Origin: Actinopolyspora halophila DSM 43834
GTDB taxonomy: Bacteria; Actinomycetota; Actinomycetes; Mycobacteriales; Pseudonocardiaceae
Direction: 5' to 3'
DNA length: 64,000 nt
Assembly (NCBI RefSeq): GCF_000371785.1
Contig: NZ_AQUI01000002.1
Location: 3,017,276-3,081,275, forward strand
Below, in pieces: positions 44,419 through 52,719 of this stretch (its first letter is position 1; every line of letters begins with the position of its first letter). Made by a program: the position numbers and the translations under genes. The notes under the pieces are model-generated. The model worked only from the letters and a program-made list of their open reading frames with translations. It made no database searches and was not told the origin of the DNA.

Positions 44419-44770
44419 CCTCCCCGCAACGATGTGGTGGTTCTTCCACGAAACCGAGCCGACGCTCGAAACAACGGAGGGACCACCACCGTTCGGATTC
44501 GTGATCAGTCAATCACCCGTGCACCAAACGGATCCCAGTCAGGATCGAAACGATGCACTTCCCGTCCGTATTGTCCCTTGAGCATGGACCGAGCAAAACA
44601 GAACAGTGTGGGTCCACCTTCGCCGCACAGCCCTCCGAGGTCATGACCACTCCCGGAATACTTCCCTCAACGATTCGACAAGCGACCCCGGATCACCTCG
44701 TTGAACGCCCCGACCAAGTGCCCAGCATCATCGGCAACTCGGATTCGGTAAGTCCACAGCCTCCTCAGAA
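44419..44770. other. Spacer without a clear gene
   Basis: An imperfect inverted repeat (44428-44443 with 44482-44493) and a 26-codon minus-strand frame ending RFDPDWDPFGARVID. No start signal or family; possibly a gene remnant. Confidence 0.35.
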
Positions 44771-45160
44771 TCAGCCCTGCTCCTCGGCGACGCTCGCGGC
44801 CGCCCGCCCGGCCTCGCGTGTTCCGATCAGGACGAACGACATCACGACCGCGAAGCAGGCGAAGCCGACGATCACTCCGAGCACGCCACCCGTGTCGAGC
44901 GCCGCGAGCACGACGCAGATCAGCACACTCGCCGGAGCCAGCACGTAACCGCTCCGCGCGGCCCACCACAGCCAGGGAGCCGCCGCCCGGTGTCCGGCCT
45001 GCCAGGCCCGTTCGGAGGCCATGGTCCGTTTGGTTCTGATCCCGATCCCCTGGTTCCGGCCCAACATCCCACGAGTGGTGGCGTAGCGGATGTAGTCGAA
45101 GACCCCGGCCAACATCACCATGCTGACAGCCAGACCGATCACCGCCCCGAGTCCGGCCAT
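44771..45160 (-). CDS. SdpI-family membrane protein
   Basis: A 129-residue protein with three membrane helices and the SdpI signature IGIRTKRTMASERAWQAGHRAAAPWL (shown here in parts: IRTKRTMASERAWQAG). SdpI proteins give immunity to SdpC-type killing peptides; many are of unknown role. ATG 45160 has GGAGG 5 bases upstream; a GTG two codons earlier overlaps that site. Confidence 0.8.
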   Translation of the reverse strand: MAGLGAVIGLAVSMVMLAGVFDYIRYATTRGMLGRNQGIGIRTKRTMASERAWQAGHRAAAPWLWWAARSGYVLAPASVLICVVLAALDTGGVLGVIVGFACFAVVMSFVLIGTREAGRAAASVAEEQG

Positions 45161-45419
45161 GCGCACCTCCCACCGAGATCTCGCCGCCTACCCCACCCGC
45201 ATGATCCACACCATCGCCCCGGCCCGTCGAGCCGGGACGGCACTCCGCGAGACCGCTGCCCGCGGCGGGACCGGAAGCACCACCGAGCGGAACCGCTGAC
45301 ACGGGGCTTTTTCCGGTGACAGTGGACACCACTACCGCCCACTCCCCGGACTGTCACCTCATTCGGCGACGTTTCACCGCGGAGTGGTTTCCCCCGCGAC
45401 ACGCGGGCGAATTCGTGGT

Positions 45420-45599
45420 GTGATCGGCACTGTGCGACGAGGACGCAACGGGCACCGCTGCGAACCGGACACCTCGCAGATCGGGCTGTGGCGCTGCGAG
45501 GTGTGCGGGCAGCAGTGGGAGATCCACGGAGTCGCCGACAACCCCCGCGTGCGCAAGGTCAGCCGCATCGGATGGTTCCTGGCCAAACTCTTCGGCTGA
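45420..45599 (+). CDS. Small zinc-ribbon-like protein
   Basis: A 59-residue protein with HRCEPDTS and WRCEVCGQQW (three Cys plus His, possible single zinc site) and a hydrophobic C-terminus (RIGWFLAKLFG). Start uncertain (GTG 45420 or GTG 45384); neither has a strong ribosome site. Confidence 0.5.
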   Translation: MIGTVRRGRNGHRCEPDTSQIGLWRCEVCGQQWEIHGVADNPRVRKVSRIGWFLAKLFG

Positions 45600-45723
45600 A
45601 AGCACCCCCACACCGCTGACACGCCGCGCGCCGGAGGCACTGCCCACGCGGGAACGACGGCTGCGGCCGCGCCCGGCCGGCTTGCGAAGCCACCGCGGGG
45701 CGGGCCGAGCCCGGATCTCCGCG

Positions 45724-46300
45724 TCAGCGCCCCAGTTCGTCGAGCCGGTCCAGCATCCGCTGCGCCTGCTCGGCGTGCAGCGCGGATTCCTCAGTGGTGG
45801 CCACGGCCAGCACCTGCCGCAGCAGTTGCCTGGCCTCGTCCGTCTCCCCGGTGTTCGACAGCAGCGTGGCGAGCTGAACCCGCACTTCCAGGATGCGTTC
45901 CAGTTCGTCGGGCAACAGGCGCAGGTATTCGTTGAGCAGCGAGCGGAGTTCGCGGGCCGCACGCTGGTTCTCGCCGAGTTCCATGCGGCAGGTGGCGGCC
46001 ATGACGCGGCATTCCAGCACCGAGGCGGTCGAGGTTCCCGAGTAGCCGTCGAGTTCCGCGAGCAGCACGCAGCCCGGCGAGTAGAGATCCCCGGCCGGGG
46101 TGACGGTGTTGTTCATGGCCTGTTCCGGGGCCATGTAGGCCGGGGTTCCCATGCTCTCGCCCGCACGGGCGAGTTTTTGGTGTGGCCGCCGTCCAGCACG
46201 ACCGCGATGCCGAAGTCGAGCACTTTGATCGTGCCGCTGTCGGCGATCATCACGTTGCTCGGTTCGAGGTCGCGGTGGATCAGCGAGGCCTCCCCGCGGC
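45724..46300 (-). pseudogene. Decayed Ser/Thr kinase-TPR gene
   Basis: In one frame [17 protein letters not shown] and [12 protein letters not shown] (kinase catalytic loop and DFG); after a frameshift [15 protein letters not shown] and DLYSPGCVLLAEL; then, without the C-lobe and linker, a TPR-like tail (LRSLLNEYLRLLPDELERIL, LRQVLAVATTEESALHAEQ). The N-lobe is lost. It resembles the intact kinase at 11483-13162 in architecture. Lys of HRDLKP is Glu here, fitting decay. Confidence 0.75.
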
Positions 46301-46900
46301 TGCCCGCCCGCGCAGCTGCCTGACCGGCCCCGCGCTCGTGCCCGCGCGACGGCGGCTTCGCTGCGGACTCGCAGCGCACCGGCTTCCCGTTGGACGAGGA
46401 GACCTCCCCTGCGTTCGGGGTTGCCCCCGGTTAGGGACCGCAGCCCCCGACAGCCTCCAGCGACCCCGAAGTCGAGCCGCCGTCCGCCCTTCCCCGGAGC
46501 CGGAGGCGACGCCGCGGGCTCGGGAACCGCGTGGACCCGTAAGGCTGCGATCCCCCTCGATCTCGGGTGAGTCGTGCGTTCGGCACAGCTCGCCCGGGAC
46601 CGAGAGGGAGGTGAGCTTCTCGGTCTACCGGAATTGTGACTTCGGAGCTTCACCACGCGCGGGGTGTTACACCCGCGCCGAGCCGGGGGTTACGGGCAGA
46701 GCGGCGATGGTGGGCCGATAGTGCCCGAGCATGAACGTCAGGGCTTACCAAGTACACGGCCGGGTTCGCCTAGATCGTGCGTTGCCTGACGCGCGGACTG
46801 CACCCGCTCTGACCGGGAGCCGCACGGCTGTGAACCGTGGCCAGGACTTACAGCCCTACCCACGCGATGCCTGGGGCGCGCGTGGAGGGAAGTCTATTCC
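46301..46900. other. Non-coding spacer upstream of the kinase remnant
   Basis: No frame with family support or a ribosome site. May hold the eroded 5' part of the kinase gene. Confidence 0.4.
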
Positions 46901-46980
46901 GTGCTAGACTCAGCACTGCTTTATTTCTATCTTGGCGGAAGAAATATAGCATGAGCCCCCTGGTCACGATCAGGGGGCTC
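46901..46980 (+). ncRNA. Candidate structured RNA of three consecutive hairpins
   Basis: A 5-bp stem (46901-46905/46912-46916), an A+T-rich 11-base stem with one mismatch (46918-46928/46940-46950) and a perfect 10-bp stem (46953-46962/46971-46980) followed by TTCTTCGTT, like an intrinsic terminator. The low G+C is striking in this genome. A small RNA or leader is possible; alternatively only the last hairpin matters. Confidence 0.35.
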
Positions 46981-47011
46981 TTCTTCGTTCACTACCGAGC
47001 GTGCACACACG

Positions 47012-47041
47012 AAAAACACCCCCGGAACGAATCCGAGGGTG
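47012..47041 (-). terminator. Intrinsic terminator of the XRE-DUF397 operon
   Basis: Minus-strand stem of 10 bp with one mismatch (47041-47032 with 47026-47017), 5-base loop and five Ts after it, 38 bases beyond the DUF397 stop. Confidence 0.7.
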
Positions 47042-47078
47042 CGAAACTGTTCGGCTGCCGATCGGGCGAACCGGGGGC

Positions 47079-47273
47079 TCAGTCGAATCGGCTGGTCTTC
47101 ATGGCGGCGAGGAAGGCCGACCACTGCCTGCCGGTAGTGGTGAAGTGCCCGGCAGCACGGTCCTTCGTGTCGCGCACGCCAACGACGTCGGTGGTCACCG
47201 CGACTTCAACGCAGTTGTCCGCGCCCTGCGAGCGGCTGGACTTCCGCCAGGTCACGCCGGTCAGATCAGCCAT
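47079..47273 (-). CDS. DUF397 protein
   Basis: A 64-residue DUF397 protein (VTWRKSSRSQGADNCVEVA, GVRDTKDRAAGHF, WSAFLAAMKTSRFD). It follows the XRE regulator by 6 bases on the same strand; an intrinsic terminator ends the pair. Confidence 0.92.
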   Translation of the reverse strand: MADLTGVTWRKSSRSQGADNCVEVAVTTDVVGVRDTKDRAAGHFTTTGRQWSAFLAAMKTSRFD

Positions 47274-47279
47274 GATTAC

Positions 47280-48134
47280 CTACTCCGTGGTCTGGTGTCG
47301 CAGCTCCTTGATTCGGCGGTCCAGCATCGTGGCTGTCTCGCGCTCGGACGCCGCCGCCGCGCGCAGCCTATCGAACGCCCGCTTGTAGGCGTCCGTGTGG
47401 GCGGGCCGGTCGATGTAGTCGGCTGACGTGAGCCCTTCCAAGTACACGTAGGTAGCTTCGGGCTCTTCCAACGTGAACAGCTTCCATCCGCTGCCGAGCG
47501 CGACGTGCTCACCGGTCGTGAACGGGATTATCTGCAGAACGACGTTGGAGCGCTTGGCCATCTTGCGCAGGTGTTGAAGCTGATCACGCAACACCTGGTA
47601 GTCACCGATCTGCCGGTGCAGCGCGGCTTCGCCGAGGATTACCCACACCTGCGGTCCATCGTCGTGAAGCGCACGATCGGCACGCATCATCCGCTCGGCC
47701 ACACCCGGTTCGGGGTCCACGGACTCGTCCAGCGGGTTGGACAGCACAGCCCGCGCGTAGTGCTCGGTCTGCAGGATCGCGGGGATAACTTCGGGGTCGT
47801 ACGCCTTGATTTCCGCTGACGCGCCTTCCAGAGCGATGCTGGTAGCGGCCCAGTCGGGAACTTTGGCCGGTTGATCACGGCGCCGGGCTTCCTTGCCGAG
47901 TTCCCGCAGTCGCTCGGCCTGTTCCTGATCGTCCGCCACGCCATACATCTCGAGCATGACTTCGATCTCGGCCGCACTGGCGGTCAAGTCGCCGCGTTCC
48001 ACTTTGGTCAGCTTGCCCGAGTACCAGTCGAGCCGTTCGGAGATCTTGGCCGGTGACACCCCTGCCGCGTAGCGCAGGTTTCGCAGGATCAAGCCGACTT
48101 GGACACGGCGCACTGCGGGTGGCGTATTGCTCAT
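47280..48134 (-). CDS. XRE-family regulator with DUF5753 domain
   Basis: A 284-residue WhiJ/Scr1-like regulator: HTH at residues 15-70 (LILRNLRYAAGVSPAKISERL, GKLTKVERGD), DUF5753 at about 95-270 (VIPAILQTEHYARAVL, RADRALHDDGPQVWVILGEAAL, RSNVVLQIIPFTTGEH). ATG 48134 is preceded by TAGTGT at 7 bases, so the message is probably leaderless. Divergent from three small genes. Confidence 0.92.
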   Translation of the reverse strand: MSNTPPAVRRVQVGLILRNLRYAAGVSPAKISERLDWYSGKLTKVERGDLTASAAEIEVMLEMYGVADDQEQAERLRELGKEARRRDQPAKVPDWAATSIALEGASAEIKAYDPEVIPAILQTEHYARAVLSNPLDESVDPEPGVAERMMRADRALHDDGPQVWVILGEAALHRQIGDYQVLRDQLQHLRKMAKRSNVVLQIIPFTTGEHVALGSGWKLFTLEEPEATYVYLEGLTSADYIDRPAHTDAYKRAFDRLRAAAASERETATMLDRRIKELRHQTTE

Positions 48135-48224
48135 GTTCAGCACACTACCGCCCAACCTCCGTCAAACAAGTCCCCTAGTTGAGGGATCGCCAATTGCAAT
48201 TGCATCTGGTTGTGTTCCTAGTTG
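48135..48224. promoter_or_regulatory. Divergent regulatory region with CCTAGTTGA repeats
   Basis: Contains TAGTGT (-10, minus strand, 48142-48147), the 8-mer tcccctag (48171-48178, shared with 23424-23431) and two copies of CCTAGTTGA (48174-48182 and 48217-48225), 43 bases apart, about four DNA turns. The second overlaps the start of the plus-strand gene. Candidate binding sites of the XRE protein. Confidence 0.45.
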
Positions 48225-48542
48225 ATGAACGCGCTAGGAAGCTTCCAGGCAGGCCGGAACCTGGGCCGGGCTGCCGTGGAACAGGGGAACTCCGTGGAGA
48301 TCAGCGAAGAGACCGGGCGGGTCGTCGTGTCGTGGTTCGTGCCGGAAGGCGACACGCACCAGCACGCCACGTTGGATGCGCTGCCGATCGAAGGCGGTGC
48401 GGTGAACACGCTCGGCGGGCACGACTACGCCGAAGCTCCCCCGTTCCGCGAACAACGCATGAGCCACGTTCGGCCGTTCTGCGAGGACTGCTTCACCGAA
48501 TACCTGCGGCTGGACCGCGGACAACCGAGCTGGAAAGAGTGA
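48225..48542 (+). CDS. Hypothetical protein, first of a three-gene unit
   Basis: A 105-residue protein (EISEETGRVVVSWFVPEGD, RPFCEDCFTEYLRLD) with CxxC near the end. Starts at ATG 48225 (TTG 48222 possible); no ribosome site, perhaps leaderless. Such genes commonly accompany XRE-DUF397 pairs in actinomycetes. Function unknown. Confidence 0.65.
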   Translation: MNALGSFQAGRNLGRAAVEQGNSVEISEETGRVVVSWFVPEGDTHQHATLDALPIEGGAVNTLGGHDYAEAPPFREQRMSHVRPFCEDCFTEYLRLDRGQPSWKE

Positions 48543-48548
48543 GCGAAC

Positions 48549-48821
48549 GTGACGACCACCGAACGACAGCACTACTGGCTGCCCGTACCGGACCGAACCG
48601 GCTTCAAGTGGCACCGCCACGCCTTCCGCGGCAAGCACTGGGACGGCCGACCGACCGACACCTCGGTCTGCGGCCTGCCGTGCGCCATGGCCAAACCCAG
48701 CGAACTGGACTGGTTCCAAGCCCCCACCTGCGCCGACTGCACCGAACTCCTGATCACCGAGTACTCGGCGGCGGGCAACGCCGAACAGTCGGGCACCGGC
48801 AGCGCCGAGGGGGAACCGTGA
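48549..48821 (+). CDS. Hypothetical protein with Cys/His cluster
   Basis: A 90-residue protein with WHRHAFRGKHW, VCGLPC and APTCADCTEL, a likely zinc site. GAGCG 5-6 bases upstream of ATG. Six bases after the previous gene, and its stop overlaps the next GTG. Confidence 0.7.
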   Translation: MTTTERQHYWLPVPDRTGFKWHRHAFRGKHWDGRPTDTSVCGLPCAMAKPSELDWFQAPTCADCTELLITEYSAAGNAEQSGTGSAEGEP

Positions 48822-48961
48822 CCGGACGGCACCGCGAATCGCAGCGACCACGCGGATACGTGCCCGCATTCTCCGACGAGTTGTACGAACCCCCGCCGAA
48901 ACGAACCGCAGTGGCGTACTCGACCCTCGAACGGGTGCTCGCCGGCCTCCGAAGACTCTGA
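48818..48961 (+). CDS. Small hypothetical protein, 47 residues
   Basis: GTG overlaps the previous stop (GTGA). Product rich in Arg and Pro (GYVPAFSDELYEPPPKR, STLERVLAGLRRL). Translational coupling is its main support. Confidence 0.55.
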   Translation: MTGRHRESQRPRGYVPAFSDELYEPPPKRTAVAYSTLERVLAGLRRL

Positions 48962-49111
48962 CAATCCCCGCGGGAAAACGAACGCCTCGGAATCGAGAAC
49001 AAGAGAAAAGCCCATCACCAGTGGCTTCGGCAGCGTACCTTCTCCGCCCTGGCCATCAATCCGAGCCAGCGGCGCGTGTTTCTGCAGCAGAAGCCCCCGC
49101 GGGCAGTAGTG

Positions 49112-49142
49112 CACCAGCGCCCGCGGGCCGCAGGCGCTGGTG
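49112..49142. terminator. Hairpin between convergent genes
   Basis: Perfect 10-bp stem (49112-49121 with 49133-49142), 11-base loop, between the small-gene unit and the convergent gene at 49184. Confidence 0.5.
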
Positions 49143-49183
49143 ACACCGACCTCGCTGTCGTGATGCCTTCAGTAGTTCGCCAT

Positions 49184-49996
49184 CTACGATCGGCTCGCGG
49201 TGAGCAGCAGCGGGGTGGTGACGCCGTGCTGAGCGCTGAGCTCGGTGAGGAAGCCGCCCAGCCAGCCGAGGGCATCCAGCGACCATTCGGCGAGTGTCCC
49301 GTGAAAGGTCGCCCGGTGAAGAGATGGCCCGTTCCAGAAGCTGTCCTCGAACGGAGGCTGGATCGCCAGTGGATCGTGCTCGGCCGGGGAAAGCGACTCG
49401 CACACGAACACGTCTTGGTCCAACCGATCGATCTGCTCCTGCAGGTGCGGCGCCGCCGAGGACAGCGACGAAGCCTGACCACTGTCCAGCGTGACCCGCA
49501 CCGGCGTCCTGGACTGCGGATCACTGTCGCCGAACCATTCGGCGGTGAGCAGCGACGGAATCGGAGCATAGGCTGGACGCGAGGAGACGTCGAGGCCGTG
49601 GACGGGCAGCAATATCTGCACTGCTTGCAGGCTCAGGACGCCGAGCCGTGCAGCCGCGTCACCGGCGCAGCGCAAGAACGGCTGCACCGGCATCGGTCGT
49701 TCGCCGACCACCGGCTCCATCTCTACCTGAAACCACGCGGCCAGTGGTATCTCCGGAGCAGCAAGCGGGTGATCACATCCCGCATCGTTCATGCCCCACA
49801 AGCCTCCAGCGGCCTCGTCAATCCACCCCATGGCAACCGACCTGTCGTGGAAAACGACGTACGGGTCCCGGTCGGAGTTCGGGTCTCTCCACGGATGCGA
49901 CTCCAGTTCGCCGTACAGCGCCGCGAACATGGTGGCTGCAGCCCCGTAGGAATCCGGAGCCACTCCAGGACGAGCTTTCGCACGATTACCTGTCAA
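49184..49996 (-). CDS. Hypothetical protein, 270 residues
   Basis: A soluble protein with repeated strand pattern (AAWFQVEMEPVVGERPMPVQ, PVRVTLDSGQASSL, LDALGWLGGFLTELSAQHGV). No family recognised. It follows the secreted-protein gene by 12 bases, so the two form a unit and it could be an immunity or processing partner; this is inference. Confidence 0.65.
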   Translation of the reverse strand: MTGNRAKARPGVAPDSYGAAATMFAALYGELESHPWRDPNSDRDPYVVFHDRSVAMGWIDEAAGGLWGMNDAGCDHPLAAPEIPLAAWFQVEMEPVVGERPMPVQPFLRCAGDAAARLGVLSLQAVQILLPVHGLDVSSRPAYAPIPSLLTAEWFGDSDPQSRTPVRVTLDSGQASSLSSAAPHLQEQIDRLDQDVFVCESLSPAEHDPLAIQPPFEDSFWNGPSLHRATFHGTLAEWSLDALGWLGGFLTELSAQHGVTTPLLLTASRS

Positions 49997-50008
49997 ACGG
50001 CTCCCCTC

Positions 50009-50731
50009 TCAGAATTTTCGACACGCCACATTGCGCGTCATGTAGCGTATCCCTCCATCGTCGATTTCCCAGTTCACGTCGACATCGACATGAACGCGCC
50101 ACGTGGTCATCGCCGTGCTGGGGCAATTCTTACGTACGGGGACGCGTCTGGCACTTCCACCGCCGGGTTTGAGGTTGCCGTCTGTGTTGCATGCTTTCCG
50201 TCGCCACGTGTCGTCCGTGTAGTACTCGTACAGACACGCCTTCACCGTCGCCGTGCCGTTGCTGCAGGTGCCCTTCTTCCACCAGCCGTGAGCCGACACA
50301 GCAACCCCGGTTGATGAGCGATGCGGGTAATCGGCTCCGGTGTAGGGGGCGCATCCGGGTACCTTGGCGCCGTCCCTTTCGGCTCTCGTGGGGGTTTCTG
50401 CTTCCTGCCAGGAGTTCAACATGCCACTGGTGAGGGTGCTGGATGGTGCGATGTCGGGGACGGCGTCAGGATCGGGTGACTGGCCGGGCTCAAGGCCGAG
50501 GATCTTCGGGGGCACGGGTCCAGGCTCGTCGCTGCTGCCTGTCGCCGCATCAGACACCGGTGCGGGTGCCACTCCTGATGCTTCCTCGGTGGCTGAGGGC
50601 GCCGCGGCCATCGCTGGTGGCGTGAGCACACTGACCAGTGCAACCGCCGAGACCAGTGCCGTGGACCATCGCCGACGTGCTGATGACGCACCGATCGTTC
50701 TTTCCAGAAGCACGCGCTGCTTTTGGTGCAT
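50009..50731 (-). CDS. Secreted protein with signal peptide
   Basis: A 240-residue protein. Basic start, hydrophobic core STALVSAVALVSVLTPPAMA and cleavage near AMA-AP (about residue 43), so it is exported by Sec. A Pro/Ser/Glu-rich stretch (45-110) precedes a C-terminal domain with six Cys (CAPYTGADYP, KKGTCSNGTATVKACLYEYY, RKACNTDG, RKNCPSTAM), probably disulfide-bonded. ATG 50731 has GGGGAGG 7 bases upstream. Function unknown. Confidence 0.75.
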   Translation of the reverse strand: MHQKQRVLLERTIGASSARRRWSTALVSAVALVSVLTPPAMAAAPSATEEASGVAPAPVSDAATGSSDEPGPVPPKILGLEPGQSPDPDAVPDIAPSSTLTSGMLNSWQEAETPTRAERDGAKVPGCAPYTGADYPHRSSTGVAVSAHGWWKKGTCSNGTATVKACLYEYYTDDTWRRKACNTDGNLKPGGGSARRVPVRKNCPSTAMTTWRVHVDVDVNWEIDDGGIRYMTRNVACRKF

Positions 50732-51158
50732 GATCGAACCTCCCCAGATGTATGTGATTGCCCGTGAGGTGGCGCAACACAGGCGGCACCCCAGCCCCAG
50801 AAAGCTCTGCCAGTGCAGCAGAGATCCCCAGTCTGCCCCTGGAGCGGCGAGAGCACCATCCGCTGATCGTGTGCGATCAACCCGCACAGCGCGTCGATCA
50901 ATAACGGTGGTAATGTCTCCAGCACTCAGCCGATATCGAGCTAAGAACAGGGATGCTGAGACAGCAGCACGGGGCCGCCGATACAAATCGAGCAGTTCGT
51001 CCCAGCCGGGGCTGTCGAGGACGTGTTGCAGCAGGGTGTTGACGTGCACCAATGCCGCCTGGAATGGGTGCAGCGCGAGCGCTGTCCGATCCCACCGTCC
51101 CTTTCGGACGTATCTTGGCTGTACCCGCCTCAGGTCGGTCTTGGGAGCACAAGGCCAG
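50732..51158. other. Spacer upstream of the secreted-protein gene
   Basis: An open minus-strand frame continues to 51052 but lacks a ribosome site and family support; treated as promoter region or remnant. Confidence 0.35.
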
Positions 51159-51572
51159 TTAGCGTTGTTGGGACTGGATGCCGTGGTTCTGACTGGGCAG
51201 AGACACCCGCAGGAGCAAGGTCGCGGTCACTATACCGATAACTCCGCTGAGCCCGGACCAGACGTTCTGTTCAGCGAAGGTGAATATGCCGGTAGCGCCG
51301 AACGCAAACAGGACGATCAGCCCACCCAGACCCGCCAAGCCAACACGCAGTGCATCAATCCCACCCGAGCGGATCGCGACCCACCCTGTCACGAGGATTG
51401 CCTCCACGCCGGTGAATACAGCGGCACACACGAACGCCGACAGCCCGGCCCAGCCCAGCGCGATCACCGCGGCCAGGGCCAAAACGACAGCGATCCCCGT
51501 GGTGGCCAGGCGTGGCCCGCCGAAGAAGTCCTCGAACTTCGCAGCCACACTCCGGCGTTGTGTATCAGACAT
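51159..51572 (-). CDS. Small membrane protein, about four helices
   Basis: A 137-residue protein: a soluble start (SDTQRRSVAAKFEDFFGG), then four hydrophobic stretches (TTGIAVVLALAAVIALGWAG, AFVCAAVFTGVEAILVTGWV, LAGLGGLIVLFAFGATGIF, LSGVIGIVTATLLLRVSL). ATG 51572; ribosome site weak. Family not recognised. Confidence 0.65.
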   Translation of the reverse strand: MSDTQRRSVAAKFEDFFGGPRLATTGIAVVLALAAVIALGWAGLSAFVCAAVFTGVEAILVTGWVAIRSGGIDALRVGLAGLGGLIVLFAFGATGIFTFAEQNVWSGLSGVIGIVTATLLLRVSLPSQNHGIQSQQR

Positions 51573-51676
51573 ATTTCCAGATGGTACCACCGACACAACT
51601 CACTGCACCAATAACGCCGAACCGACGGACCAGAGAATTCGAGGTCTATACAGGTGAGCTGAAGACGCGGATTACA

Positions 51677-51868
51677 ATGGAAAGAAATGGTTCTTCCTGT
51701 ACGATACTATTCGACCACAAAGCACATGCACACCGAGGAAAAACCGTTGCGGCATCAGGCTTTCGCTGGGCTGAGGACGCCGAGCTCTCCTGCCCGGATT
51801 CCGACTACATCGGAGCGAACGCGCCCTTCATAGACGGGGTCCTCATCCCCACGGAGAAACCGATGTGA
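51677..51868 (+). CDS. Possible small hypothetical protein, 63 residues
   Basis: Reads ERNGSSCTILFDHKAHAHRG and later DSDYIGANAPFIDGVLIP. Lower G+C than its surroundings and no good ribosome site. Could be a remnant. Confidence 0.3.
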   Translation: MERNGSSCTILFDHKAHAHRGKTVAASGFRWAEDAELSCPDSDYIGANAPFIDGVLIPTEKPM

Positions 51869-52009
51869 CCAGCGCGGACTCTATCCCGGTACACATTGTC
51901 GTCACAGGACACGCTCCTGTGCCGTCACTGACCTCGACGGGATCGTCCCGGCCGCCTCCGAGGTCTCTACCCACGAGCTGACAGTGTTCCGGAGCTCCTC
52001 GTGGTACCG

Positions 52010-52277
52010 GTACCTGAACCAGCCCAACACATCGGAGACCTCGGGAACCTGAGCAAGGTCATCACCCACCCCATCAAAACACCCCAAGGGTGCACCCTGC
52101 CCCGATCGAGAAAAACTCAACACACCTCCGGAGTTTCTGCGCTTCCCCGTGGAACGCTGCCTCGCCCACCTGAAAAACTGGGAAACACCAACGACGCGAT
52201 ACCGACACCCCCTGACACGTCTGCAACGTCACCTGCATATCGCCACCGGACTCGAACGCCTACGAACCACCTGGTAA
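52010..52277 (+). pseudogene. DDE_Tnp_4-type transposase remnant
   Basis: One frame reads HIGDLGNLSKVITHPIKTPQG, the next RFPVERCLAHLKNWETPTTRYR and LERLRTTW-stop. These match the end of IS5-type DDE_Tnp_4 transposases ('TPxKxPxG', 'VERxxAxLKxWxIL'). Frameshifted, N-terminus missing. Confidence 0.6.
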
Positions 52278-52719
52278 ACAATTCGATGCACAGCCTTCGA
52301 CACGAGGCGAGCGCGAACCCCTTCGAGAGATCGCTGACCTGTTCGGTCCGCTACGAACACGTCGATATCGAGAACGAAGCGCACTGATCATCCACAGCGG
52401 ACAGCACTACGTCGTGACCGCCGTGACTTGCCTACGTGGCGATCCCGGCCCGGTCGGCTGACTTCTGATGCGGGAGAGGGGCTTTCGCAACGGCTTCGTC
52501 CTCTGGAGAGCGTCCACTGTCGGTCGGCGGCGCTACCGTCCGCACCATGCGACAGCCGCCCACGTTGTCCACATTCCACACGCACACCGAACACGCCGTA
52601 AGCGACGCTCAAGATCCGGCCTTCAGCGACGGCAGCGAGGATCCCGAACCTCGCCCGGAGCAGGGAGTAAGCAAGTCCGCACCTTCGCCCGTGCTGAGAC
52701 GGGAACACAGGCAGGAACC

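Noticed and set aside
44520..44600. Minus-strand gene end reading FDPDWDPFGARVID
   Set aside because: Only 26 codons, no start signal, no family.
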